A stretch of DNA of 64,000 nucleotides from contig JAGTTD010000010.1 in the NCBI GenBank assembly GCA_018398585.1, positions 19,156,005 to 19,220,004 of the forward strand, in the 5' to 3' direction. This DNA is from Simmondsia chinensis. Its lineage: Eukaryota; Streptophyta; Magnoliopsida; Caryophyllales; Simmondsiaceae. The translations under genes and the position numbers were made by a program. How positions within the stretch are numbered: position 1 is the stretch's first letter; each line of letters begins with the position of its first letter. Below are positions 10,880 through 21,214 of the stretch, in pieces. The notes under the pieces were generated by a model, which worked only from the letters and a program-made list of their open reading frames with translations, was not told the origin of the DNA and ran no database searches.

Positions 10880-11690
10880 TCTTTAAGACATTGATATTAA
10901 AACTGAGCCATAATTTAAAGAATCTAAATTTAAGGACTTCCTTATTAGAATCCCAGAGTGATGGCACATATTTCTATAGGAACCTTCCATTAATGGCCCT
11001 TGGGTGAGTCCTTCCATTTAGGGCTTGGAGTAAGTAAGCATTCCCTCTAAATACCTCTATGACTCTGAATGAGCCCTCCCAGTTTGGGAACCATCTAGGT
11101 CTTGGAGTAAGTAAGCATTCCCTCCACCTAGGTCTTGGAGTAAGCAAGCATTCGCTTTAAACTCTAGGTAAAATCCTTAACCTTAGCCCTATTGAACACC
11201 TTAGCTTGGTCCACAATAATGATTTGTCGGATTCCTAACCTACATAGGATGTATTCTTTGATAAAATCAATCATATCTTGCTGATTGATATTCCTATATG
11301 GTTTAGCCGGCACCCATTTTGTGAAGTAGCCTATGGCCACAAGAATGTATCAATGTTGCTTGCTAGATGGAGGGTTAATCTCCCCTATAATATCCATTAT
11401 ATATCCTCTAAAAGGCCATGGTTTGATAATAGCATGCATCTCAGCTATAGGGACTGTTGATACATGACCATGTCTTTGGCATACTCTGCACCCCTAGTAT
11501 ATTTAATGCAATCATCCATCATTGATGGCCAGTAATAACCATAATGCCTGAAGAGTAAATGCATCTTATTCCCAGCTAGATGGGATCCACAAATACCCTC
11601 ATTGGCTCCTACCATTACTAGCATTTCTTGGTCTAAGTCAAGACACTTGAGAAGCACTTCACTAGCCAAATTCATCTTCTAGATGGTATC
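10880..11690 (-). pseudogene. Tat element J integrase fragment
   Basis: On the minus strand, 11675-11445 gives the zinc-finger region of a Ty3 integrase: NEGICGSHLAGNKMHLLFRH, then YGYYWPSMMDDCIKY. Going on down, PWPFRGYIMDIIGEINP (about 11425-11375) marks the start of the catalytic core. Most of the core with the D,D35E residues is deleted. The C-terminal part remains as NAYLLQDL-type coding sequence at 11020-11160, present three times as a short direct repeat. The integrase would insert the cDNA. In E the homologous region is at 28850-30240. It is a relic with several stops. Confidence 0.75.
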
Positions 11691-12556
11691 GGTGAGCTCT
11701 TATCTTCATTTTTTTTGTCTAACATAGTCTCGAGGCTTCTTAAAGTAATCCATTAGTGGTCTCCTTCAATCCTCACGTTGACTTGTGGCAGTTTGATGTG
11801 TTTCATAGCAATCTAAGCATTCACTTGAAATGACTTCGCTCTCAAAACTGAAGAAGTCAATGATTTCAATGCCATGGTCTAAAACTTTAGTCATAATGAC
11901 CATGATTTCTTTACACCAAGTCTTGGGCAGCTTGTACCTTGAAGCCAGTTGAGCTAAGTGATTAGTTACTTTGTTTTATTCCTGAGGAATATGTTCAAAC
12001 TGAACACCATCAAACTTACTCAATAGTTTTTACAGCACTAAGATGTATCTATTCGAGGTATCACTTAAACACTGAAATTCCTATTTTACATGGATAATGA
12101 CCAACTGTAAATCCCCTCTTATTATAACATTAGGACTTGCATTTCTAAGAGAGTCTTAGGCCAATGATCAATGCCTCACACTCTGCAATGTTATTGGAGC
12201 ATTCACCAACTAAGAGTTTCTGAGGGACCATTTCCACCACTAGGAGTTGGTTTGGCTCATAGTCCAAGCCAGTATGAATGTTTGGATAGTCAGCTAAAAA
12301 GTCTGCTAAGGCTTGGCCTTTGATTGAATTTTGTCACACGTATACCAATTCAAAATGAAGCAGAGCAATACTCCAATTGCTTAATCTTCCAATCATCAAA
12401 GGTCTATCTAGCATATACTTAAGGACATTTGTCTGAGCAACCACATATATCTTAAATGCTGAGAAGTACTGCCTTAATTTCACAGATGCATAGAATAAAG
12501 ATAGACATAATTTCTCAACAAAGGAGTATTTTATTTCAAATTCATTCAAGCAATGG
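11691..12556 (-). pseudogene. Tat element J RNase H plus extra (archaeal-type) RNase H region
   Basis: Minus strand 12549-12334 reads as the Ty3 RNase H: EKLCLSLFYASVKLRQYFSA, then VVAQTNVLKYMLDRPLMIGR and the WSIALLHFELVYV end. Below 12330 the KALADFLADYPN phrase appears, which in Tat elements joins the first RNase H to a second RNase H domain. Parts of that second domain can be read as LLVGECSNNIAECEALIIGL near 12185-12245. The extra RNase H is a hallmark of the Tat clade. Stops are present throughout. Confidence 0.75.
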
Positions 12557-12660
12557 CTTAGGTAGAATACAGCTTGTTCAAATCCTTACTCATTGTCTAG
12601 TACAAGAAAACAACAAATCAATTTATAAGAAGAAGAGACATAAATCTTCAAGGGTTTGCC

Positions 12661-13015
12661 TTACTTTGATTGAATCAACACTAGTGGCCTGATCAAGAAT
12701 TCCTTGATGCCCTTGAATGCTACTTGATGTGGCTCCTTCTCCTTGAAGTCCTTCTTATTCTTGAGTTTCAGTAGTGGAAAGAAGACTTTGGTTTTCCCTA
12801 TTACATTTGAAATGAAATGTCTCTGGAAATTAACCTGCCCCAAGAAGTATTGAAGCTCCTTTTTGCTTGAAGGCAGTTTGGCCTATTGAATGACTTAAGT
12901 CTTGATAATATCCACCTCAATGCCCCTCTGGTATTCTAGAAAACCAAGGAAGTCTTCAGCATGTGCGCCAAAAGCACACTTTAATGCCATCGAATTTGTC
13001 CTTGATGTATAGAGG
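12661..13015 (-). pseudogene. Tat element J reverse transcriptase, 3' part
   Basis: Minus strand: FGAHAEDFLGFLEYQRGIEV (about 12975-12915) and FLGQVNFQRHFISNVIGKTK (about 12855-12795), followed by VFFPLLKLKNKKDFKEKEPH. These are the RT connection motifs after the catalytic palm in Ty3/gypsy elements. The YxDD-bearing palm region seen in E (22630-22660) is missing here, so an internal deletion has removed the core of RT between this piece and the protease/gag region above 13015. Confidence 0.75.
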
Positions 13016-14072
13016 CTTGATGCTTTTATTAGTAGTATTAGGCCCATTAAACATCATCTTTATTATGTTAGACATGTCATCATTTGACTTCGATATTAGG
13101 GTTTTGACTTTAAAAGACAAAGGATCTTATTTATCTTTAATGGTTAAAACTTCAGCTACAAGTTCCACCAGTGGATCCTCATTTGATGCTATCACATCTC
13201 CCTTGAGGCTTTCCTAAGCATTAATTGCCATAAAATCTAAGGGAAGGAGCAGGGTAGTTCTAACATCAACCTTCTCAGGAAGTGATCCAAACTATATTTG
13301 GACCCCTTGATTCGTTTCCTTCTTAGGACTGCCATCCATTGGAACATCCTGATCTTACTTTTGAGTATTGCCATCAGTTAGCATGTCCTGATCTAGAGGT
13401 TGGCCTTTTGGATCAACCCCTGGAGTTTGAAATTCCTCTACAGGTTGGGGGAAGTCTACTGTGTGGAAATCATTCTCTATATTAGACCATGTTAGCTTAA
13501 CACAGTCTAGAGGCTCCACTAGATTGATGCTGAGAGAGATGTACTCCTCCTCATCATTAGATGACCTTCAAGTTAAAGAATTCTTGGCAAGTTAATCCCA
13601 CCAAGATTCTTTTCCTTCCGAAGACAAGAGACTAGTCCATCTTTCAAGCTTTTATGTGGCTCACCTTTCCCAATAGTGGTAAAAGATCTGGGTTCAATTA
13701 CTGGATCTTCAAGATCCATAGGCTCAATTTGCTTTCCCTTACATACTCTGGCTTCCTCTTCACAAAGCCTTGTTAAGCACGTATCAAGTAGAGCTCCTTA
13801 TAGTGCTACTTTCTTTCGTAGCTGCCTTCTCTTCTGAATTCGAGTAAGACTGGAGGGACTAGCATCCTCATGCTCGAGGCGATTCCTTCTCCATATGTTA
13901 CCAAAACAGACCCGAGAAGATTGTTGTCCTGACTGTTGTGGTGCCTGATTGGTGTCATATCCAGCGAGTGGTATTTTGGATTTCTCGTTGGATGCCCGAT
14001 CCTCATGACAATTTGGCCCTTTGAAGGAGGATCTTCAGCAGGCTAAGATCTACGGCATTTCTTAGATGGCAT
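13016..14072 (-). pseudogene. Tat element J gag 3'/protease-region remnant
   Basis: The minus strand opens at ATG 14072 (MPSKKCRRS), then a stop, then RIGHPTRNPKYHSL near 14005-13965. Around 13620-13540 ESWWD is followed by an acidic stretch (NDEEEY), and the same arrangement (SWWEQLVEDSW, SDDEDYY) lies at 51990-51935 in fragment K. This is therefore the segment between the gag zinc region and pol in this family. No protease active site (D-[ST]-G) is visible. Stops interrupt it. Confidence 0.5.
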
Positions 14073-14377
14073 CTTCAGTTCCTACCACAGACCTTTACTC
14101 AAAATCTAGAAAAAAAAATTTGAGACAATACACAACAACCTTCATGGTTTTTTTTTTTTTTTTTTTTGGTCACTTTTGCTGTGAGAACTTGAGACACTAA
14201 AAATTGAATTTGCAAGGATTATGCGTGGCAAATAATGCTTCCTAATGCTTCTTGAGTATGGGTTAACTCTTTGTGTTGTTTATTTTGAGGGGGAATGTTT
14301 ACTATGATAAATTTTTGTTTTCTTAGATAATTTGCTAAGCTCTTTTTGGGAAAATACATTAAAAAAATTTAAAAGCT
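14073..14377 (-). other. leader region of element J next to the inversion point
   Basis: Non-coding in both strands. It holds a T-run at about 14147-14167 and ends at the inferred inversion breakpoint, beyond which element H's LTR begins. In the pre-inversion order it would have adjoined the copia LTR at 4717. Confidence 0.4.
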
Positions 14378-15272
14378 ATTGTTTATTACTATAGCAATCG
14401 TCATAAATCTTCTATAGAACTCATTATGAATCATTACATGTTTTGAATAGTAATCAAGCACTCAAAACACATGAAGAGCAATAATAAAGACTTCAACAAC
14501 GGAATAAAACAAAGATGGAACATTTTGAATTAGAAAAGAGTGCAAATTACAATTTAGGCTATATCATAGCCTTAGAAAACCTGAATTGGTTCATAACTAA
14601 CCTAATATAGAGCAAAACTAAAATGAAACCCATGAACTCAAGAGAAAAAGGATAGGAAAGAACTTGGAAATGAAGAACACTAAACCAACTCTTTCTTTCC
14701 TTCCTTTTCTCTATAAAATTGTGACGTTTTTAATGTGTGTTTGATGAATGAATTGCTTCAATTGTTGCCTTTTGCTCTTGCTTTATTCTCTATTTATAGC
14801 AGTCTTCCATGAGTTCAACTTGCTCAGTAGTGAATAAAAAAATTGCATCCACTTGCTGCCTTTTTTCAATTAGGCCGCCCACTTTTCAAAAGGCATTCCA
14901 TACTTTATTGTGCAACTTGCATCATTTCTTCACTTTGTTTATCGTAAATTTTGGTTTTTTTTTTTTTTTTTTTGCTCTTCATTTTGCCACCCCAGGTCGC
15001 ATGTTACCAATTATTTTTATGGCAAATTGGTTAGCTTGTTTTGATCGGTTCATTTTGCCACCCTTGCTTGCAAAATTGTTGTTTAATCTTGATTTGCATG
15101 TTCTTTTGTGAATTTGGCTATCAAATCTAGCAAGAATTAGCATGAAATGAGTGTTGTTGAAATGTAATAACAATAAGAATGAAAAGAGAAAAAACCATAG
15201 AAATTGAATGCAAGATGGAAATAAATTGAACCGAAATTATATGAATATATGCATATAAAATTGGACTTATCA
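14378..15272 (-). repeat. element H left (3') LTR, outer two thirds
   Basis: It matches about 20090-20972 in the right LTR along its whole length (shared landmarks: TTCATTATGAATCA-type phrase, AACACATGAAGAG, the CTATTTATAGC TATA region, GGTTCATTTTGCCACCCTTG). It ends TTGGACTTATCA at 15272. The first ~490 bp expected on its low-coordinate side are absent here and found inverted at 4718-5206. Confidence 0.8.
14789..14799 (-). promoter_or_regulatory. TATA box of element H LTR
   Basis: Read on the minus strand this is GCTATAAATAGAG. The same place in the right LTR (about 20494-20506) reads GCTATAAATCGAG. This is the likely start of H transcription within the LTR; only the right (5') copy would drive the element. 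Confidence 0.6.
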
Positions 15273-15312
15273 AATACCCCAAAACTTAAGTCTTGCTCAT
15301 CCTCGAGCAAGG
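15273..15312 (-). other. element H polypurine region with conserved CTCGAGGATGAGC phrase
   Basis: On the minus strand the sequence before the 3' LTR is GCTCGAGGATGAGC, then AAGTTTTGGGGTATTTG. This 'CTCGAGGACGAGCAA...AAGTTTGGGGGTGTTTG' arrangement directly before the 3' LTR is typical of Athila/Tat elements and serves as the plus-strand primer. The homologous stretch in element F is at 48329-48370. Confidence 0.75.
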
Positions 15313-17000
15313 CCAATCATGAAACTACAAAATCTCATGCTTTTTAAGAACTTTATCACAATTTAAAGCATGTATTCTTCTATTAGAAAAGAATGACAGA
15401 GGTTCTTAGCTTAATGTTCTAAAGGGAAAATAATCTTTCTAAGGAAAAACCAATCAATCACCGAGGGAAATGAATTCACAAGTTGGCGAAGCAAATTGTG
15501 TTTTATCCGTTCTTTCGAATCTCAAGACATTGAAACCGAATAGAAGACAATATTCATTCCATTCACAACAAGATTTCTCAGGTATGCCCAAGATTAAAAA
15601 CTAAAAGCAATCATTCATATAATTATCTCTTTTTAAGTGCTTGGTTCCTTATTTGCTTTCAATACACCATTTGTAGCGGGCTTTGAGGTCAACAATCCCC
15701 TTCTAATTGGCCGAGGTTTCTAGCTTTAAAGGATCCCCACGTGCCTTAATCACCCAAGGTACGAACGCACGAAACCATCACACCATAGCACATATCTGAA
15801 GGTTAAACTTTTACACAGGAAAGCAGTGCTTAAAGATTCATCTTCTTTTTTTTTTTTTTTTTTTAAATTTATGTGACATTTTATGTTAGTTCTTCTAAAG
15901 CTTTATCTATGCCCCATGTAAGGAGCTTTCAATGCGGCAGCTCCCAATCTAGTTGGCTCAATGTATGAGGTGTTAAAACACCCCAATAGATCTACTGACT
16001 CGGGACATAGAGGCTATAAGAACTTAATTAGCCAAGGGTACTTACTTCATTTTTCAGCATTGGTGGCCCTTTTTCTCTCCCTTTTTTTTTTTTTTTTTTA
16101 CACATTTTGCTTTCATTTAGGCTTAGGCATAACTCTCAAAGTCTATTATGCAAATGGAAATATAATATAATCTATTCAAATTTGAGCATCTATCAATCAA
16201 AAAGAAGGGGGCAAAACAACCATACTCACTAATGAACCCAAACATCATGGTTTTATCAAGATAATGCCTTAGGGTAGATCATGCATTATATTAAGCATAC
16301 AAAAACAAATATTTCTCAAGTTATTCATTTCCAATTAAACCACACAAGCTAAGAAAGGTAGTAAATTTTCCTAAAACGCATGATGACAAGATCTTAACAA
16401 TACCTATGGTTTATTCAATGTGGCTCTAAATGTGAAAAAGCAACAAAAATTTGCAAAGACTAATGATCTAAACTAAAAAAATAATAGAAAATTGTTTTGT
16501 TGACTGACACTATCTACATCCCCATATAAAGGCTCCAAACTCTGGGAAGCATTAAAACCAACTTTATTAGACTAGAAAAACTCGTGTCCAAAATTATGAA
16601 ATTTTAAATTTTAAAAAAAATTTTATCCCTCTCCCACCCCCAAACTTAAAGATTAACATCGTCCTCAATATAAAGAGAAATTGAAAGAATGAAACAGTAG
16701 GTGAGAGCTACTTCTCAAGTTTGAGGATTGATTTTGAAGGTGAACATTGAAATCACGCTAACCCCTAAACTTGTTTCAAAACCTGTTCTAGACACATAAT
16801 GAAGTATAAGAGATAATAAATATAAAAGCAAGTGTAAGAAAATCTTGGATTGCCTCTCAAGAAGCACTTTATGTTGCAGTTGTTAGCTGGACTTTTGAAA
16901 AAAAAATTCTAACCCAAATCCTTTAAGAGAATGGAGTTTCCCCCCATTCGCACTAAATGTAACTCTCTGGCCATGAATCTTCTTAGCACTATTCTTTATG
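15313..17000 (-). other. element H non-coding block between protease and 3' LTR
   Basis: No open frame of note. The block is related along most of its length to 48370-49690 in element F: shared phrases include TTAAGAACTTTATCACAATT versus TTAAGAATTTATCACAATTC, and TCTTTCTAAGGAAAAACC in both. Conservation in two copies without pol suggests it is a fixed part of this non-autonomous family. T-runs at about 15846-15864 and 16082-16099. The stretch at 16620-16660 repeats a CCCCCAAACTTAAAG phrase like the polypurine region. Confidence 0.6.
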
Positions 17001-17530
17001 CGACTATCCCCAATTTCACCACCCTTTACGCTGACCTTGGGATCTTAAGGCATCACATGCCTCTCCTTTGATTACTTTTTGCCAACTTGAGAATGTTTCC
17101 TCACTAAGTCAGCCTTGCCCCTAAATCCTGTGACTTCGTTAGAGAAACTTGTTCTTCAATTTTTAAACAAATGTCCATCTTTGATGAAAGTTTTATAGGC
17201 TCAAAACCTTGAAGGTCACTTGCTCATCTTCCACCCTTAAGATCAATTTCCCTTGTTGCAAGTCTGTCAAGGTCCTTCCTATGGCAAGGAAAGGTTAGCC
17301 TAGAATAAGAGGTATCTCTTGATCCGCCTCCATGTCAAGCACTACAAAATTAGCCAAAAAGATGAACTTGTCTATTTTCACCAAAACATCCTCTATTCGG
17401 GCTCTTAGATACTTGATTGACCTGTCTGCCAATTTGAGTGATACCGTGGTAGGCTTCAGTTACCCTAAACGAAGCTTCCTAAAAATAGAGAGTGGCATCA
17501 AATTAATACTTGCACCTAAATCACATAAAA
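17001..17530 (-). pseudogene. element H retroviral-type aspartic protease
   Basis: Minus strand: the active-site block reads DLGASINLMPLSIFRKLRLG at about 17523-17464. The D-L-G-A-S form instead of D-T/S-G is usual in Athila proteases. It ends with LDMEADQEIPLILG, then a stop replacing the expected Arg, PFLAIGRTLTDLQQGKLILR and VEDEQVTFKV (about 17340-17210). The protease would cut Gag into its mature parts. A stop after KLRLG and one within ILG-PFLA make it inactive. It is fused downstream of gag. Confidence 0.8.
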
Positions 17531-19172
17531 CTTTATCAAAATGTAGGTGCTAATGATGCAAAGTATTGAAAAACTCCCTAGATCTTTTAGTTTAGGAGGA
17601 AGCTTCGTTTGTAGCATAGCACTATATTCTTCATTCAGTGTGACTGTCTCAAACTCTTCTGATTTCTTCTTATTGCACAAGATTTCTTTCAAGAATTTTG
17701 TATTTTTGTGCATTTGTTCCAACATATCAGTAAAAGGGACATTAATAGACAATTTCTTGAAAATTTCTAGGAATTTAACAAATTGGTTATCCGCTTTTTG
17801 TGCTTTCAAACGTTAAGGAAATGGAATTTTTTGTTTGTATGGCTCAGGCTCAGCCCTCTTTGATTTACTTTCCTCTTAGGTTTTGGTCTTGTCTACTCGC
17901 TCAAGTTGAAGGCATGATTTGGTCATGATGGATTTGGGTGGGTTGTCCTATCGGCGTGATTTTTCTAAATTAATGGTGTTTACCTGCTCTCTTTGGGTAG
18001 TCATTGTGTTGCTGAGTAGCGAACCTTGAGATCTCTCATAAAGTTGCATTCAAATTTGTCCCACTTGACTCTCAAGGTTTCGGATGGAGGCTTCATGATT
18101 CTTAAAGTTTTCCCTAGTTTAATGCACGAAATTTGTTGTGTCTTGCATGAACTTTCCAAACATCTTCTAGATCATGTTTTTTATCTAGAGGTGGATGAAT
18201 AGGGGATCTAGGGGTTCCTTGATTGTTCCAAAAGAAATTTGGGTGGTTCCTCCAACTTGGGTTGTAGGTTTTAGGGGGTGTGTTAAGCTTGTTGAAAGCT
18301 TGACGCAAATTTGCTTGTTCACAACCCGTCGTAGAAAAAGTGCTCCTAGCTTGACATTCCATGCTTCCATGAATACCTGCACAAAATTCACATGTTAGTA
18401 TCGGAGTATAAACAACATTCACATTCATATTACCCAATTGTTTATGAATCTATGAAAGTTGGGCAGATAATGCCGTGAATGCGTCAACTTCATGGACTCC
18501 TACTGTTCTCTTTGGCACAATGTGACCATTTGTCCTCCCATAATTGTTGCTAGCCATCACTTCAAGCAACTTGTATACTTCCTTGGGTGTTTTGTTGTTC
18601 AGTGCTCCTCCAGCTGCCTCGTCTACCATAGTTTGAGTGTTTGGTACCAAATCATTGTAAAAAGTTTAGACTTACATACAAGCTGGTAAGCCATGATGTA
18701 GACACCTTATCAAAAGCTCCTTATATCTTTCCCATGCTTCATACAAAGATTCCATGTCATATTGTGTAAATGAGGTAATGTCATTCCTATAGTTAGTGGA
18801 AAATATTTTGCGGGAAACATTTGGGTTAAATCCTCCCATGTTGTGGTAGTACAGGGAGGTATGACACTAACCACGCTTTAGCATTATCTCTAAATGCGAA
18901 TGGGAACATCCTCAAGCAAATGGCATCATCGCTAACGCCATTATGCTTGAATGTATCACATATCTCCAAGAAGTTAGAGATATGCAAGTTCGGGTCCTCA
19001 CAGGTAACCCGCTAAATTGAACTATCTGTTGGGTCATTTGTATGTTTCCTGGTTTTATTTTAAAAATATTCACTTGAATAGATGGACGTTGAATGCTAGA
19101 TGTGCATCCACCAACTGTTGGAATGGATTTTTCTTTTAAAGTTCTTCCTCTTTCCCTAGCTTGTTCAGCCAT
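17531..19172 (-). pseudogene. element H Athila-type gag
   Basis: It starts at ATG 19172: MAEQARERGRTLKEKSIPTV, followed by SSIQRPSIQVNIFKIKPGNI and VQFSGLPV, the Athila Gag front. 18650-18450 gives TMVDEAAGGALNNKTPKEVY and LLEVMASNNYGR. 18400-18240 gives a Cys/His segment (CEFCAGIHGSMEC) followed by NPSWRNHPNFFWNNQGT. 17809-17530 gives FVKFLEIFKKLSINVPFTDM and LQTKLPPKLKDLGSF, which leads into the protease. All conserved blocks of the family are there in order, but several frameshifts and stops separate them (for example 18430-18450, 18650-18900). Gag would form the virus-like particle. Confidence 0.85.
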
Positions 19173-19588
19173 AGTTTCAGTTCATTTTGTTCTCCTGATT
19201 CGTCTAGGTGTTTTTTCAATTTCAGGGTCTAAGGAAATAATTTCTTCTTCTTGTGGGTTTAGCGTACAAAAATAAGAAAAATGAACTCCATAGTAAAAAT
19301 GAAGCTGAATATAATAAGAAAACACAAAATACAACAATAAAGCACAAAAGTTAAGAAAAAGCAATTTGCCGGGGGGTAAAATTGAGGTTTGGGAAACTTT
19401 AAATTTGCGTAAATTTATTTGAGTAAAAATCCTAACTTCCAAAAATCTATCTAGATGAATGAAATAAATGAAAAAACAAAAAGAGATTTCTTCTTAAAAT
19501 TTAAACAAGATTTACAAGTTTGAATAAGAAAAAGGAATTCAAATTAGTACTAAAACTAGATGGTATTAATGTCACTCAAATAAAAATA
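19173..19588 (-). other. element H leader between primer site and gag
   Basis: About 415 bp of AT-rich leader. A short open frame (19442-19182) exists but has no recognisable features and runs through the leader; I do not call it. Confidence 0.5.
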
Positions 19589-19606
19589 ATCCCCGACAAC
19601 AGTGCC
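19589..19606 (-). other. element H primer-binding site, tRNA-Asp type
   Basis: Plus strand ATCCCCGACAACAGTGCC(A); on the element strand TGGCACTGTTGTCGGGGAT, which resembles TGGCGCCGTTGCCGGGGA, the complement of the 3' end of plant tRNA-Asp used by Athila and Tat elements. Three bases differ. It lies 7 bp inside the 5' LTR end. Confidence 0.75.
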
Positions 19607-19613
19607 AAAAACT

Positions 19614-20972
19614 TGATGCATGATTATTTAGCAAGTGTACTAAGTTGTATCATGTAATAATGAGTAAGTAGAGTATTTTTCCCACGGAGATTATTTTATT
19701 GAATGATTACTAAAATTAGTAGCTCTAGTGCTATTTCAATGACCGGATTTTAAAGTTTTCAATACAAAACTAATGAAATAGTAAGAAACTAAGGTCTTTA
19801 CTTATTTTTTAGGTAAGTTGTTGATTTTAAATCCAAGGCATCCGATTTCACCTAATTGCGTCAATACGACTTTTAATTCTCAATATTCAAGTTGTTTTAT
19901 CCGTGTTGATGGTCTAATTTACTAAATGTTATCTCTCAAGCAATACTTAGCATACTCTTTTATATATCAACTCATCAATCTCTTCCATGAATTTAAATAA
20001 GAAAAGAGTTGTGAAGATTTATGGTTTTCACATACAAGACCACACAAATCGCATTAATCTATCTCTAGCATTCGCTCAACTTATAGTGTTTATTACTTTA
20101 GTAATCATTATAAATCTCCTCTAGGATTCATTATGAATCACTACAAGTTTTGAATAGTGATCAAGTACTCCAAACACATGAAGAGAAATAATAAACACTT
20201 CAACAATGAAATAAACAAATATGGAATACTTTAAATTAGAAAAGAGCATAAATTACAACATAGTCTACATTGTAGCACTGGAAAAATTAAATTAGTTCAT
20301 GACTAACATAATATAAAGCAAAACTAAAACAAAAACCATAAACTAAAGAGAAGAAGGATAGGAAAGAACTTGGAAATGAAGAACACCAAACCAGCTCTTT
20401 CTATCCTTCTTTTTCTCTATAAAACTGTGTGGTTTTTTATGTGTGTTTGATGAATGAATTGCTTCAATTGATGCCTTAAGCTCTTGCTTTCTTCTCGATT
20501 TATAGCAATCTTCCATTATTTCAACTTGCTCATTCATGAATAAAAAAAATTGAATCCACTTGCTTCCTTCTTTAATTTGGCTGCACACTTTTCAAAAGGC
20601 ATTCCATATTGTTTGTGCAACTCGCTTCTTTTCTTCACTTTTTTTTTATTGTAAATTTGCTTATTTCCTCTTCTTTTTGGCACTCTAAGCTGCATATTGC
20701 CAATTATTTTGATAGCAAATTGGTTAAATTGTTTTGATCGGTTCATTTTGCCACCCTTGCTTGCAAAATTGTTGTTTAATCTTTTTCTTGTTCTTTTAAG
20801 AATTTGGCCATCAAACCTCATAAGACAAAGAATGAAATGAGGGGTTTTTTTTTTGGGTGACAAAATAACAATATGAATGGAAAAATGCATAAACAATAGC
20901 AATTAGATGCGAGATGGAAATTAAATTAAACCGAACTCATATAAATATATGCCTACAAAATTGGACTCATCG
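19614..20972 (-). repeat. element H right (5') LTR
   Basis: 1,359 bp, in plus reading from TGATGCATGATTATTTAGC to TTGGACTCATCG; the last base pair has mutated from CA to CG, as the sister LTR ends TTATCA. The inner end meets the primer site. Related LTRs of element F (36180-37567 and 49695-51055) share its landmarks throughout, so H and F belong to one family. Confidence 0.8.
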
Positions 20973-20977
20973 AGATT
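20973..20977. repeat. target-site duplication of element H (right copy AGATT)
   Basis: AGATT follows the right LTR. The partner is AATCT at 5207-5211, adjoining the detached LTR piece in inverted orientation. The match supports both the element boundary and the inversion. Confidence 0.7.
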
Positions 20978-21214
20978 CAAGAACAAAGGGCAAAGAGCAA
21001 GTGTTTGCTAAGTTCTTGATTACAGCAAGGAGAGAGCACGAAGCAGAGAAAGTGAAGATCCAAAGCACTAAGTGTCGTACTTGTAGACACGTGGGAAAGA
21101 AGAGAAAACGTTAAACAATGTTCTCTTAAGCTCCCTGTAGCCTTTAAGGGTCAAATCAAGCAGATTTTTACCCGTTGTAAATTTAAATTTACCAACAGCT
21201 AAAAGGCTGGCATT
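20978..21214 (+). other. Tat element J sequence between antisense ORF start and LTR
   Basis: Non-coding for pol. It lines up with 31415-31640 in element E (AGAGCAAGTGTTT, AAGTGAAGATYCAAAGC, GGGTCAAATCAA and TTTAAATTTAAATTTACCAA phrases). In both copies this region lies just upstream of the antisense PMD ORF start and before the LTR. It could therefore hold the promoter of that ORF, but no clear TATA box was found. AAAAGGCTGGCATT at the end could serve as polypurine tract. Confidence 0.55.

Larger units (their letters stand above)
4718..14378. other. inferred 9.66-kb inverted segment
   Basis: Two facts place breakpoints near 4718 and 14378. H's left LTR is split into complementary pieces at these two points in opposite orientation, and H's 5-bp target duplication is found as AATCT at 5207-5211 and AGATT at 20973-20977. 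Turning the block round restores a complete H with matching flanks. It also restores a continuous Tat element (J) across H, collinear with the related copy E: the sequence reversed from 5212-5272, followed by 20978 onward, lines up with 31355-31450. Short shared GTTTA/TAAAC sequence lies at both breakpoints. The alternative is an assembly error. Confidence 0.75.
14378..20972 (-). mobile_element. element H: Athila-like gag-protease LTR retrotransposon lacking pol
   Basis: Minus-strand element with 5' LTR 19614-20972, tRNA-Asp-type primer site 19589-19606, gag and protease (about 19172-17000), a long non-coding block, a polypurine region at 15273-15312 and 3' LTR 14378-15272 plus the detached piece at 4718-5206. 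No RT, RNase H or integrase motif is found between protease and 3' LTR, and only about 1.7 kb of space is available there. It is therefore non-autonomous and would need pol from a relative. TSD AGATT (20973-20977; reversed at 5207-5211). Gag and protease motifs and the primer site point to the Athila lineage. Confidence 0.8.

Noticed and set aside
18195..18689. Plus-strand ORFs in the H gag region
   Set aside because: The minus strand gives continuous Athila Gag motifs there.
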